The position numbers were made by a program, and so were the translations under genes. Below the pieces are notes generated by a model. It ran no database searches. It had not been told where the DNA came from and saw only the letters and a program-made list of their open reading frames with translations. Source: Favolaschia claudopus (taxonomy: Eukaryota > Basidiomycota > Agaricomycetes > Agaricales > Mycenaceae). Taken from it: DNA of 64,000 nucleotides. The DNA lies in the NCBI GenBank assembly GCA_037176885.1, contig JAWWNJ010000038.1:496001-560000 (forward strand), in the 5' to 3' direction. Positions 51,240-61,611 of the stretch are shown here, piece by piece; the stretch's first letter is position 1, and the number at the start of each line of letters is the position of its first letter.

Positions 51240-52193
51240 CTAGAGGGCATCGTCGCCGCGCCAAACCAATCCCGGGGCGACAACCATGGAGGTTGGTTGA
51301 ATAAGTGGGGGGTCGGAGAGAAGGCGTTTACTCAACCCCACAATGACATCAGGTGGCGTGTCAATGTATAGTTTGAAGCAGTCAGAAGTCCAACAGCCCA
51401 GGCGCTGAATGTCAAGGTCGGAGAGACCGATGAGTCGAGCCCAAGTGGCAGCGCCACGGCGGAAACTATGGCCCGAATATCCTGACGATGAAATCCCGAC
51501 ATGAGTGAGACAGGCCTTCAAACAGTCGATGAAAAGCTTCCGCGAGAAAGCTCCATAGCCTGTACCATCGCGAGTACGCCGGCCCACAAACAGCGGGTCG
51601 TCGGGCTTGCCCGGCTTATTAAGGTGGGCGCGGAGGAGGGTGTAGGCACAGGTGGGCAAGCCAGTTTTTGCGATAGTGATGCGCACCCCAGCGCGGAAGG
51701 GGTCGGCTTTTGAGGCCGGGAGGTCAACGGTGAGGTACTCGTCGTTTTGAATGATGATGTCGCGGCGCTTGAGGTTGAAAGCGCCATCGAAAGAGTCGTA
51801 GGTGATCTCGCCGCAGCGAAGAAAACCTGCGAAGGCCAGGGCGTAGGCAACTCGGAGAGTCTCGGCTAGCTCACGAGAAACACCCCGCGGAAGGGAGATA
51901 GGGTTGGAGAGGGAGGCAATAATCTGGGCTAGGACGGGCTGCGTAATAGGAAGTCGCTCCTTACGTTCTGCGTCCCCGTACACCCGGCGTATACCGCGAA
52001 TCACACGCTCGAGAACGCGTGATTCAAAGGGGCGGGATTCGTATCCGAGGTCAGTATGGAAGGACTTGAGGGCACCAATGTAGCGCTTGATTGTTTTCGC
52101 ACTGCAGCCCGGAGGGAGGGATGCCGCCCATTCGAGAAGGTGGGCTTCTGAGGCGGGGTATGGAGAGGCACCGTCAGCACCGTATTTTCGCAT
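51240..52193 (-). CDS. Ngaro tyrosine recombinase
   Basis: ATG at 52193, but the frame is open upstream with recombinase-like sequence (FLWHGLAASTRGVNQTACNS), so translation may begin in or shift from the RT frame. The core-binding region is GCSAKTIKRYIGALKSFHTD. Catalytic residues: Arg in FAGFLRCGEI, HxxR in YSGHSFRRGAATWA, and the Tyr nucleophile in DCFKLYID. It would join the element circle to the target through a TA core. Length (317 aa from the ATG) fits a YR catalytic unit. No break is seen. Confidence 0.88.
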   Translation of the reverse strand: MRKYGADGASPYPASEAHLLEWAASLPPGCSAKTIKRYIGALKSFHTDLGYESRPFESRVLERVIRGIRRVYGDAERKERLPITQPVLAQIIASLSNPISLPRGVSRELAETLRVAYALAFAGFLRCGEITYDSFDGAFNLKRRDIIIQNDEYLTVDLPASKADPFRAGVRITIAKTGLPTCAYTLLRAHLNKPGKPDDPLFVGRRTRDGTGYGAFSRKLFIDCLKACLTHVGISSSGYSGHSFRRGAATWARLIGLSDLDIQRLGCWTSDCFKLYIDTPPDVIVGLSKRLLSDPPLIQPTSMVVAPGLVWRGDDAL

Positions 52194-54106
52194 GCAGAAA
52201 GACTCAAAGGAGTTGCAAGCCGTCTGGTTGACGCCGCGGGTGGAGGCAGCGAGGCCGTGCCAGAGGAAGTAGGCGACGAGCGGTGGTTGATCGACCCGTT
52301 CAGGCCATCCGGCGGGAGGTGGGGGAAGGGAGTGTGCTGTGAGGCGAAGAATTGAGGTAACAATGGGCGAAGACGTGGCATGTCAAAACGAGAGAGTGCG
52401 TCAGCAAGGTAGTTCTGTTCAGAGGAAACCCACACGCAGGAGATGGAAAAGCCGAAAGATAGCGCAAGAAGGAAGATCTCCCTCAAGAGCGCCTGTGCAG
52501 GCACCTCCCGAATAGAACCTCCATTCAAGCCAGCCACGCCGCCGGTGTTGTCAACCCGAAGTAAGACCCGGGACCCGGCCCAGGCTGGAGATGCCCAAAT
52601 ACGAAGAGCGTGGAGCACGGCCCACAGCTCCTTGAAAAGGATAGACTTTCCCCGGTGCCGCCTGGGTACTCGCATCGCAAAAAAATCGATAGGTGCCTCC
52701 CGGGGCCCAAGATGACCGCCAATTCCTTTCGAGGAAGACCCACTGGCGTCAGTAAAGATAACCGCGCCCGGGCGGTGAGGATGTAGGGACTGGATACCGT
52801 TCCAAGTCGGAAGAAGACGAGCCCACCATTCCAAATCACGGCGTGCACCTCTCGGGATGCGACGCCGGCCAAAGGATGGGAAATGGGACAGCGCATCGTA
52901 CACACGACGGATGAAAGCGCGCCCCGCAGGCAGGACCTTTGTTGCAAACTGCAGAAGGCCAGCAATGGACTGGAGGTCCAAGAGGGTAGCTGACGCTCCG
53001 GCTAGAAGGGACTTGAGAGTAGCCATGGTGCGCTGCAGCTTCTCGGCAGGGAGAGCCACTGTGAAGGCAACAGTGTCGATCTCAATCCCTAGGATAACAC
53101 CGCGGGTAGATGGAGGAATGTCCTTCCCTGCTTTCCCAACTGGATGGGCAGAGAAACCAGTTGCGTCGCAGATTGCGCGGAAAATTGCACGGTCGCGCTC
53201 TGCAAGGTCATACTCGCCTGCTGCGCGAGCACCAAAGAAGTCGTCGAGGAAGTGGTCAAGGGGGGCGCCCATACGCTCTGAGATCCAGTGCAGGGCCTCC
53301 GCAAACAAGTTGAAAGTGAAGGGTGATGAGCGGGATCCGAATGGTAGGCGAACGTCAATGTAACCAACACCGTCGAAGTAGAAGCCATACAGCAGAGAGT
53401 CGTCTGGGCATACTACAATGTGGCGAAACGCACGCCGCAGGTCGATCTTCCAGAGGAGAGCGCCAGGACCAAGTCGGCGGAGGCGGTCAAAGAAGGTGTC
53501 AAGCGAGGTGTAGGAGAGTGTCACTGCGTCAGAGGAAATGCTATCGTTGATAGACGAGCCACGAGGATAAGAGAGGTGGTGGACAGTGCGCCAACCACCA
53601 TCGGCTTTGGGGACAGTGCCCACAGGTGAGTAAACGACCCGGCGCTGCTCATGAACGGGGAGGGAGTCGACACGGCGAAGCTCACCCAGAGAAAAGTTTG
53701 CCAGAATATCTGCAGCGGTTACAGCGTGCTCGGACGGTGTGGCAGGCAGATTCCGTGAGAAGGGGCGGCCCACTCGGGGGCCGGTGTATCCAATTGACGC
53801 ACCATAGGTACAGATATTATGTAGGTGTTGTACGAAGGAGGGATCAGGATAATCCTGAAGTAAGAAAGATAGCATAGCGGGATTAAGGGAGCTAGTAACA
53901 CGAGGACCGGAGGTAGGGGCAACTGGGAATGTGATGTGTGTATTAGGACGGGCAGGGGGAGGAGGCATTAGATGGGCAGAGAGATGAGCAGTATGCAAGA
54001 GGGGTGATAGAGAGGGTGGGGTGCGAGGAGCCGGTGGACGAAGAGGAACCAAAGGGTTGGTCGGAGTGGGGCAGAGGCTGGACTCGGTCAGCGTGCCCCA
54101 AACATC
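52001..54106 (-). CDS. Ngaro reverse transcriptase and RNase H
   Basis: The frame directly follows the Gag TAG with no ATG nearby; the first methionine is about 46 codons downstream. RT motifs: VGTVPKADGGWRTVHHLSYP, KIDLRRAFRHIVV with the first Asp, LPFGSRSSPFTFN, and HFLDDFFG in place of YxDD, as in DIRS/Ngaro RTs. RNase H motifs: VIFTDASGSSSKGIGG, LFKELWAVLHAL, LRVDNTGGV and LADALSRFD. It overlaps the recombinase frame by about 190 bp or more. It makes cDNA, probably via a circular intermediate. Confidence 0.9.
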   Translation of the reverse strand, partial: DVWGTLTESSLCPTPTNPLVPLRPPAPRTPPSLSPLLHTAHLSAHLMPPPPARPNTHITFPVAPTSGPRVTSSLNPAMLSFLLQDYPDPSFVQHLHNICTYGASIGYTGPRVGRPFSRNLPATPSEHAVTAADILANFSLGELRRVDSLPVHEQRRVVYSPVGTVPKADGGWRTVHHLSYPRGSSINDSISSDAVTLSYTSLDTFFDRLRRLGPGALLWKIDLRRAFRHIVVCPDDSLLYGFYFDGVGYIDVRLPFGSRSSPFTFNLFAEALHWISERMGAPLDHFLDDFFGARAAGEYDLAERDRAIFRAICDATGFSAHPVGKAGKDIPPSTRGVILGIEIDTVAFTVALPAEKLQRTMATLKSLLAGASATLLDLQSIAGLLQFATKVLPAGRAFIRRVYDALSHFPSFGRRRIPRGARRDLEWWARLLPTWNGIQSLHPHRPGAVIFTDASGSSSKGIGGHLGPREAPIDFFAMRVPRRHRGKSILFKELWAVLHALRIWASPAWAGSRVLLRVDNTGGVAGLNGGSIREVPAQALLREIFLLALSFGFSISCVWVSSEQNYLADALSRFDMPRLRPLLPQFFASQHTPFPHLPPDGLNGSINHRSSPTSSGTASLPPPAASTRRLATPLSLSACENTVLTVPLHTPPQKPTFSNGRHPSLRAAVRKQSSATLVPSSPSILTSDTNPAPLNHAFSSV

Positions 54107-55018
54107 CTACTTCCGCTTCTGAGGGCAAGCATGTGCGGGGTGGGCGCCCTGACACGCAATGCAGACGTGGCGGCGAGAGCACTTGTCGCCCATGCGACAA
54201 CCAGCGGCATCCTGAAACTTGTAGCAGGTCTCATCAACCTTCGGACGGGATGCAGGGGCGCTGGGTTCGGAAAGGCGCTCCGCGAGGTCGCGTTTGCGCT
54301 TGGAGGAGAATGGTGGGGGCAGTGGGTAGCGAACCAACCTGGTGGAGACAAGGTCCTGATCGGGCGTCACCCAGCGCGTGGGGAGAAAATTCTCCGCCAT
54401 GCGCACACGAATAAATTCGTAGTGGTAACGCAAGACTGCGGACCACTCATACTGTGTGGTGAAATCCATGAGCTGGCTGGTGTAGATGGAAAGGGCGGCA
54501 GCGACACCACCATTGGTGGTGTCAATGAGGGAGCGGATGCCGGTGTAGGTCGACCAGGCATCAAGGAGCGGGGGTAAGGAGGCGAATGCCTTGACCCATG
54601 CGCGGGGAAGACCCGCATCGAGGGCTTCCTCTGGTTGTTCCGGGGCGGCAACACCAGAAGTCGGGTGGAAGAGGATGGGCACGGGGGCAGCGGGGGCAGC
54701 GGCGGCGATGGAGGAGAGCTTGGGGAGGTCGTCGGCTTCGAAGGTGCCATTCACAATGGCGTCGATGTGCGCCAGCTTGACGCGGCGGTACCACATCGTG
54801 GGGGACCGAAAGGAGGCGGAAGCGAAATTGTCAAGCTCACCGGCGGCATTGGTAGTGGGGACCGTAACATTTCCGCTGCCGTTCGCTGCGTTCGACGAGG
54901 ATGACGCGGCGGAGCCGCCCGAAGGGTTGGCGGAGCTGTCGGCAATGGCCCGGGTCACAATGGCCGTAAGTGCGGCCAGCTGAGCCTCACTGAAGGGCGA
55001 GGGGTCGTCGTTGGCCAT
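54107..55018 (-). CDS. Ngaro Gag-like protein
   Basis: I chose the ATG at 55018 (MANDDPSPFSEAQLAALTAI), because upstream codons fall in the A1 repeat. There is an Ala/Ser-rich linker, then a helical core with FRSPTMWYRRVKLAHIDAIV and DFTTQYEWSAVLRYHYEFIR, a basic stretch (SSKRKRDLAERL), and two zinc-binding motifs at the C-terminus: CYKFQDAAGCRMGDKCSRRH (CCCH type) and CIACQGAHPAHAC (CCHC type). It would bind element RNA and form particles. It ends KRK-TAG. The same frame stays open past that single TAG into the RT gene. Confidence 0.8.
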   Translation of the reverse strand: MANDDPSPFSEAQLAALTAIVTRAIADSSANPSGGSAASSSSNAANGSGNVTVPTTNAAGELDNFASASFRSPTMWYRRVKLAHIDAIVNGTFEADDLPKLSSIAAAAPAAPVPILFHPTSGVAAPEQPEEALDAGLPRAWVKAFASLPPLLDAWSTYTGIRSLIDTTNGGVAAALSIYTSQLMDFTTQYEWSAVLRYHYEFIRVRMAENFLPTRWVTPDQDLVSTRLVRYPLPPPFSSKRKRDLAERLSEPSAPASRPKVDETCYKFQDAAGCRMGDKCSRRHVCIACQGAHPAHACPQKRK

Positions 55019-55031
55019 TGGGGAAGAGAAA

Positions 55032-55152
55032 AGAACTAAAAAACGAGAGCACGGGCGAAGGAACGCGCCCGGTGGTGGTGGTGGAAGAAAAAGAGGCGAT
55101 GAGTCACGGTGATGACTCCCACGTGCATTCCTCCGAGTGTATACACTCACTA
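55032..55152 (-). repeat. Ngaro repeat A1 (121 bp)
   Basis: Identical to 50925-51045. The 5' end of the element; it contains the GAGTGTATACACTC palindrome and TCACCGTGACTC. Confidence 0.93.
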
Positions 55153-56351
55153 AAAGCAGAGCATTACGAAAAATATGGTCGACGTCAATGTTGCCGTTGA
55201 ATGTGTCGTAGAGGATGGGAGCTTTGAATGCTGAGTAGTGAGCTGGGACGTCGTTCGTCGCTTTAACATAGCCAATGAGATCGGAAAATTCATTGAAGCG
55301 GGCGGTGGAGCCTTCGTCAAACTAGGCACGGTCGTCGGCATCGACAAGGTAAGACGCACTCGCTTGGCGAACACGATGGGCGGCAGTCGAACGTTGTTGT
55401 TTGAGGCCGTCCATGAACTGGAGTAAAGATATAAGGCCGCGATTATCAGAAATAAATTAACAACACGCACCGTGTCAGCGATCCACTCCTCCGTACGCAT
55501 TCCCCGGGCCTTTCGTGGAAGTATGTCGGCTATTTCGTCGATTTGGCTCTGAACGCGATTTTCTTCCGCATCGTACTCGTGCTCGGGGTCGAAGGCTAAG
55601 GCTTCACGCTGAGGGTCCCATGTATCCTTTTCATTAATGAGGAACAGGGACTCCTCGACAGCAAAGCCTCTGCCAGCTTCCCGTACGCGCTCTTCCAGCG
55701 CAGGAGCGTCATTGACAGATTGAGGTGCGTCTTCAAAACGATTGTGGCGCTTACGACGCTTGCGGGGAGGCGGAGGAGGGGCTTGGTTCTGGAGGTCGGC
55801 GATTTGGCAGACTTTGGCGCTGTCGGCCTGGGTTGCGTCGTTTAGGAGGGATTGCAGGGATGCACGCAGCTGATATACATTAGTTAGACGACAGCAAAGG
55901 GTCGGTTTGTTGCGCACCTCCTTAGCGCGGCGTGGAGAGTTAGAAGGTGAGAGTTAATGAGCCTAATTAAACAAGAACTTACATGAGATAAATGAGGACG
56001 TGCTAAGACTATTGAGATATTGAGTCAGGACAACAACTCATGGCTGAAAAGTGTGTTAAATACTTGTTAAATACCCAGAAAGTTACATCTCAGAGTTCTC
56101 TCAAAGCATAGGCAAGAGGGAAGAGAGGAGCAAGCATTCATTGAGCAACACAAAGTATATAGGTAGGCAGTAATCCATCCATCGGGACAGCTGGATATCC
56201 GAAGTCCGAGGAAAGGGGAACTTAGCTCATTATGTAAAAACATGTCGAGTATGTGGACAATGGTCCACATAGGAGGGTAAGCTTGCTTCAGTGCTTGGAA
56301 TGCATACCGTGAACTTTTCAATATCCTGGTTGAATACGTCCAGACAAATTT

Positions 56352-56557
56352 GTCGCAAAAATCGGATTTCAATTATAACCGATTATAACGGGTTATAGGT
56401 CTAATCAGGCTTTATAGGCAGTCATAAGCCAAGATCGAAGCATTCGGAGATGGGGTCATAAATTTCTATGTCGGTTTATATGTAACCCGCCTATAAACCT
56501 TAATTCAACCTTGATTAGACTTATAACCAGTTATAATCGGAATCCGATTTTTGCGAC
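56352..56557. mobile_element. 206-bp TIR element (GTCGCAAAAATCGG family)
   Basis: Inverted ends of about 40 bp: GTCGCAAAAATCGGATT then ATTATAAC(C/T), with GGTTATAxGTCTAATCA further in. No coding content. Confidence 0.75.
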
Positions 56558-57325
56558 CTAAGCTTATTTCAACCCCAAATCTTTCAAGCAGTATTTTCAG
56601 ACTAATTTCGTGCCATTGATTCAAATTAGTGTTGCCGCGGCTCGGCTCAGCTCGGCTGAGCCGATAGAGCCGAGTTATTTTAAGCCGAGCTGAGCTAGCC
56701 GTTGTCAAGGCGGCTCCACGTGGCTCGGCTCCAGCTCAAGCCGGCTTGAGCCCGGCTCAGCCGTGGCTTGACAGGCAATTGACAGCTTGCTCCGTTCCAC
56801 CACTTCCACCGCTGTGGTGCGTGTCTCCACGCTTCAAGAGCCTTCTTTACCTCTTCCTACCAACTGCTTTGTGATCTGGCATAGCCGGGACCCTGTCTAT
56901 CATCCTCGTACTCCACGTGTCCGCGTCGTGCTCGAAAATAAGCTTGTACAAGGAAATCATCAATTCATTTATGATTCATCTTCGTTCGAATCGTTGTGAG
57001 GGACTCTCTCGACACAGCGGATTTGGTATAAGTAGGGACCCATCGCTAGGTGAGCTCTGTTCTCCAGGGTCATATTCCGGAAGTATGGCCCGCAAAACTC
57101 GTCGAGGAAGTACGAATTCCAGCTGTACGCTTGCTTTGCCTTTTCCATCGACATGAGTGGGCGGATTCAGTCACGGCACTACTTCATTCGCGATAGGCCC
57201 TGCATTCAAGTCGTCTCCATATCTTGGCCTCCAACCCGGAATGCTTTTCATACTATTGAGACCCTGACAGCGACGAAAGTATAAGTATCCCCAAGTGTTC
57301 GCTTGACGATTTCCATCCGATTACA

Positions 57326-60300
57326 ATGCCTCTTCCCCCTGGTGCAGACGGTGCGTTAATTTTGCTACCCATTTACTGCCGGCCTTCATTCAATGCAAAC
57401 TACAGAGCAACCTCCGCGCCCAACTCGGCAGTCTCAACGTTCTCGTCGCGCTCCCGCTGCCCCCCGACAAGACACCACCTCCGCCTGCCGCTCCGCCGCC
57501 TAAAGCGCCGCGACGACGCCGACAACCTGCTCCTCCATCGCAACCCTCCGTAGATCCAGATCCAGAGGAAGAGCGCGCACGTGTTCCAACAGGTGCGGCA
57601 GGTACGTTAACACACTCCACTCGTCACCCTTCCTCTCAGAATCTCTTCAAGCCCGCGCTCGCGATGTGTTCGACGCCGACGAGCCCGATGCCTCTTTGGG
57701 CGATAGTGCTCGTCCGTCAGAAGATTCTGCTGGGGAGGATCGCAACGATGGTGAATATTTTCCGGAACCACCGAGATCACCTTCCCCGAGCTCTTCACCG
57801 AGTCTTGGCTCTCGTTCGCGTGGTCGACAACGCCACTCACCGCGTGCTGGTCCTTATGCCTCCCCGTCTCCTCCTCGTCGTGGCAGAACAACGGGTCGAG
57901 CTGGGTCAACGAAGGCGAAGGATGTTTGGACTTTCTTCCAGGTTGCACCAGATGGCGTAAAACGGGAGTGCGCCTTTTGCAAGTGCGTACCCATTACTAA
58001 TTAGCTCTGTTCTATTTCTTCTTTCAATTTTTCTAATTCATTTTCCAGACAGCATCATTCCGCCAATCCGCGGGGCAAGGAACCAAAACCGTTCGCCCCC
58101 AGCACCAGTACCGGCATTTTGCGCCGACATCTCTATGAACGCCATTTGGAAGCATGGGTTCAAGGCTGCGACCAGCTCAAAATTGACATCACTGCAAGAG
58201 AAGCTTTATGGGCGATATACTGTGCAAAAAGTATTTTCAAGTTAGCTCCGAATTACAGCGGAAAAATGAACAACTTTCCTTGTGTGCAACTTCGACTTTG
58301 GTGCAACTTCAACTTTGGCAACTGCAACTTGTCCGGGAAGCAACTTCGGAGTTGTGCAACTTTGTCTCGAGGATGATCAATGATATGCAGGATCAAAATG
58401 GCAAGCAGCAAGTTTCCATTCACTTCACGGCAGCAATATTTGATCAATGATCCGGGGCCGGCTAAGGGCGTTGCCGACTTTGAATCAGGCTCGGCGCAAG
58501 ACCTGCAGTACCTATGTATACATATAATACAGGTTGGATGGACGAGATATCGAGCGAGAGTACCTGAGCTCAGAGAATGTGAAGCTTCAGAATAGTTTTG
58601 GGTAGGTAAATACTGACGACCGCCATCTCCGGTAAAGTATCCGGGCCCGATGGCTTCAATCCTCAGGAGTGTTTTCTAAACGTCAACTTAGACGCCAAGT
58701 ACAGAGCGGAAGTGGGGCGGTGAGATGTGTGAGTATATATTCCAGTGGTTAACGAAGTTCTGCTGATCTGATGTACCCCGAGTCAAAGCTGGTGAAGAAT
58801 TTGGCCCTTCAGACAATTACAAGCTGGGGTGAGGTACAGTATACTTGCTTGCGGCTTATTGAGAGTCTTGCACATCAACCCTACCAGTGCTGTCCTGGTA
58901 GAAAAAACCATCCAGCCACAACTGTTCGGTGCATGGAGGCGGATCAATATTATATCTCACGGCATGATGGAACCGAACTTTTGACAAAGACGGAACCTGC
59001 GTCACGGAGAATTCAACATGCTCTCAATGGCCAGTGTAATTTGACCTACATGAAGTTGTCATTCAGAAAGTTGCAGCAACTTGAAGTTGTTGCCGTCGAA
59101 GTTGCACCCTGCCGAAGTTGCCGCCAGACTAAAGTTGTCGCAAAATGTGTAAATTTGGAGAAGTTGTCGACGAAAACTTTTTGCACAGTATGTCTGCCAT
59201 AAAGCTTTGCCGCACGTCGAAGCCTATCGCGGAAAGCAAAATCGATCAAACAGCGGCTCGACCGCAGATTCCGCCAAGAAACAGCCTCCATTTTCCAATG
59301 AAGCATTTGTCGATGCCATCGTTGAATGGATCGTCAGCGACGATCAGGTATGCTTTCTTACACTGTTTCTTCGCTTTGGAATTTGAATATTTTCAGTCAA
59401 TCAATGTCATCGAGAACGAGAAGCTTCGCAACATCTTCTTGATGTTGCGGTCCGAGCTCAAGGACTCCGACATTCCGCATCGTACGAAAATCCGCAAGCG
59501 AGTCATGGAAATCTGGGACGATCACCTCGATCATCTACAAGATGAGATGGCGGTGAGTTTCTTGGTTTCATTGACGCGCTCAGCTTACAGAAGTCACATA
59601 GGCCTCTATCGGCAAGATTTCCACGACCATGGATTTGTGGAGCGACAAGCAGAAACAGCCGTTCATGGCCGTTACTGCACATTGGATCGAGTCGAAAATC
59701 ATCGAGACTGCGGCTGGGCCGCAGTACGAACTAACTCTGCGAACAGATCTCATTAGATTTCTGCGTGTACCTGGCCATCACACAGGCGAACACCTTGCGA
59801 CTGCCTTTCTCCACATCATCGATCGTATCAAGCTTGCTTCCAAGGTGTGTTTAATCTATTGCTTCGTGAGGCTTTCTTACTCACATTCATTATCACGAAC
59901 AGCTCGGGTGGATCACGTTGGACAACGCGTCCAACAATGACACCTTCGTGGAGCATTTGGAATCCGAGTTGCGCAAGCGCAGGATACCGTTTAACCATTT
60001 GCATCGGCGCATTCGGTAATTCTCAAGTCCTGTTTCCGCATTCCTAAGCTGATTGATGCTTGCAGATGCTTTCCTCATATCGTCAACCTAGCGTGCAAAG
60101 CGGTTTTAAGTGCAATCACCAACATGGACTTCGCCGCCCCAGGGGCCGATGACTTCGTCCCTGGGGGCGCCGAACCGCGTACGTTCTTAGATGCAATTGC
60201 TCGGGATCCTATCGCCACGGTTCGCACGAGTGTTCGAGTAGTAAGTAATGTCTACCTCACTTAATCTTCTCTGATTTTCTGGCAGATCCGCGCGTCTTCT

Positions 60301-61611
60301 TTGCGGCGTCAATATTTCTCCGAAGTCTTGAAAGCTTTGCACATGAGGGACCTTCAATTACTACGCGATGTTGATACACGGTGGTCATCAACACTCATCA
60401 TGATTGACCGTGCAGTCCCTTCTTCAAGAGGTGAGTTCATGCACATCTGTTTCATTTTATCGGCATTCTCTCATGGTGCGTAGGCGATCGACAAGTTTCT
60501 CACCGAAACACAAGATTTGAAAAAATACAAACTCAGCAAGCCCGAATGGGACGCCTTGAAGTCATTCCAGCGTATACTATCAGTAAGTCTTGTGCTACTT
60601 CTAGTGTTAAAATGTACATGTTGCCGACCTGAATCGCTCTAGGTGCCTCACGCATTCCAACAACGGCTTTCAGCAGAAACTACGCCGACCCTCGGGCACG
60701 CACTTCCTGCGTTCGAGGCCATGATTTCGCAGTGGGAAAAACAACAGACTCGCCACCCTGAGACAGCCGACATTGTTCAGCAAGGGATTAATAAGTTGGA
60801 TGATTACCGTGAACGCGTTGAAGATGTCCCGGCCTATATTTTATCCATGCGTAGATTTTCCTACTTCTTCTTCGTATTACCTCTGCTCATTCAATTTCAA
60901 GTCGTCAATCCAGCTATCAAGTTGAACTGGTTCGAACGGTACCGGCCTGAGAAGACCCAATCGGTCAAGAACTTATTCTTGCGTGAAGTATGTCAATCAC
61001 CTATCTTCTACGTGTGGCGCTTTTATCGATTCATAACAAGCTCGAAGCCTACCGAAGTGACCTCAACAATTCACCCGCTCGCCCATCAACAACAAGCTGG
61101 GCCGATGAAATCCTCGGTATGGCCTCGCCGACCCGCCCTATACATCGCCAGAGCTTACAAGACGAGGTTCGCGCCTATTTCACGGAGGCACCATACTCTT
61201 TAGGGTCTGTGCGCTACTGGGAGGTATGTTCAGCCCGTACACTGAAGTCTTGCCTCTCACCTTATATTCCAGGCAAATCAACTGCGCTACCCGACTATAT
61301 TTTCTCTTGCCATCGACATCTTGCCCATTCAGGGATCCGCTGTGCCCTGCGAGCGTGTTTTTTCTTCCAGCGCCGAAACCGACACCCTTCGGCGTAGTCG
61401 TATTGCGCCGGATCTGATGGAGGCGCTTCAAATGCTCAAGTTTTCGTTCAAGAAAGGCCGAGAGCTCAACTTCACAGCGGGTACCTCAAGAGACGACGAG
61501 ATTGCGTTGATGGAGATTGATACAGATGACAGAGGTTTAGTTCCTGAGGACGCTACGGGCTTTAGCTCATTCATTCGATCCTTACTCGATGCTCAATACG
61601 ATTCGGAGTAG
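57326..61611 (+). pseudogene. hAT transposase gene (BED finger, hATC dimerization), damaged
   Basis: Spliced gene with many short introns. The ATG at 57326 starts a Pro/Arg-rich N-terminus that needs a frame change near 57470. Then: BED-type zinc finger (VWTFFQVAPDGVKRECAFC, intron, LRRHLYERHLEAW); LPHVEAYRGKQ; NEAFVDAIVEWIVSDDQ; SINVIENEKLRNIFLMLRSE; the first catalytic Asp in TTMDLWSDKQKQPFMAV; the second in ITLDNASNND; CFPHIVNLACKAVLS; DVDTRWSSTLIMIDRA; and the C-terminal hATC region (LRYPTIFSLAIDILPIQGSA, PCERVFSSSAETDT). It ends at TAG 61609-61611. The 973-bp insertion (58218-59190) lies between the BED finger and the next exon, and the frame does not rejoin cleanly there. The rest is well conserved. 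Confidence 0.85.
58218..59190. mobile_element. 973-bp element with CAACTT arrays, nested in the hAT gene
   Basis: TA-bounded ends TACTGTGCAAAAAGT and its complement. The left 150 bp contain about six CAACTT hexamers; the right 150 bp about seven AAGTTG, so the arrays face each other. The middle has no recognised gene. Tc1/mariner-like by its TA ends. Confidence 0.8.

Larger units (their letters stand above)
50741..55152 (-). mobile_element. Complete Ngaro-type tyrosine-recombinase retrotransposon (4.4 kb)
   Basis: In element orientation the order is A1 (55152-55032), Gag, RT-RNase H, tyrosine recombinase, B1 (51152-51044), A2 (51045-50925), B2 (50849-50741). This is the split direct repeat layout A1-ORFs-B1-A2-B2 known for Ngaro elements. 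A2 and B1 overlap by TA; joining the outer ends at TA recreates the same junction (CACTAGGAAT), as expected of a circular intermediate. There is no long target duplication; the flanks rejoin around one TA. It interrupts an exon of the DUF6698-like gene. Confidence 0.93.
49295..55965 (-). pseudogene. DUF6698-like gene broken by a Ngaro element and a TIR element
   Basis: Minus-strand exons, after skipping insertions, read: LRASLQSLLNDATQ, basic and acidic segments, RTEEWIADT (55869-55470); FMDGLKQQRS, FNEFSDLIGYVKATND, VDHIFRNALLLK (about 55416-55153); then, across the Ngaro, HGAKGLFTNRGPNRP, IHHITRTSSGAIANAAVL, IWMFSADILFTPCGEETGI (50700-50434); then, across the small element, YQALYEVYVKRL, LELFHHWDSILFPNTDDSLG, further exons and a tail ending GRRGKKRR with TAG at 49297-49295. 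It is homologous to 29380-30485 with shared intron positions. There is also an in-frame TAG near 55320 (DADDRA stop FDEG). The 5' end near 55965 is uncertain. Function unknown. Confidence 0.65.

Noticed and set aside
57390..57948. Minus-strand frames over the hAT N-terminus
   Set aside because: Antisense to the Pro/Arg-rich hAT exon; Gly/Ser-rich composition is the complement of that bias.
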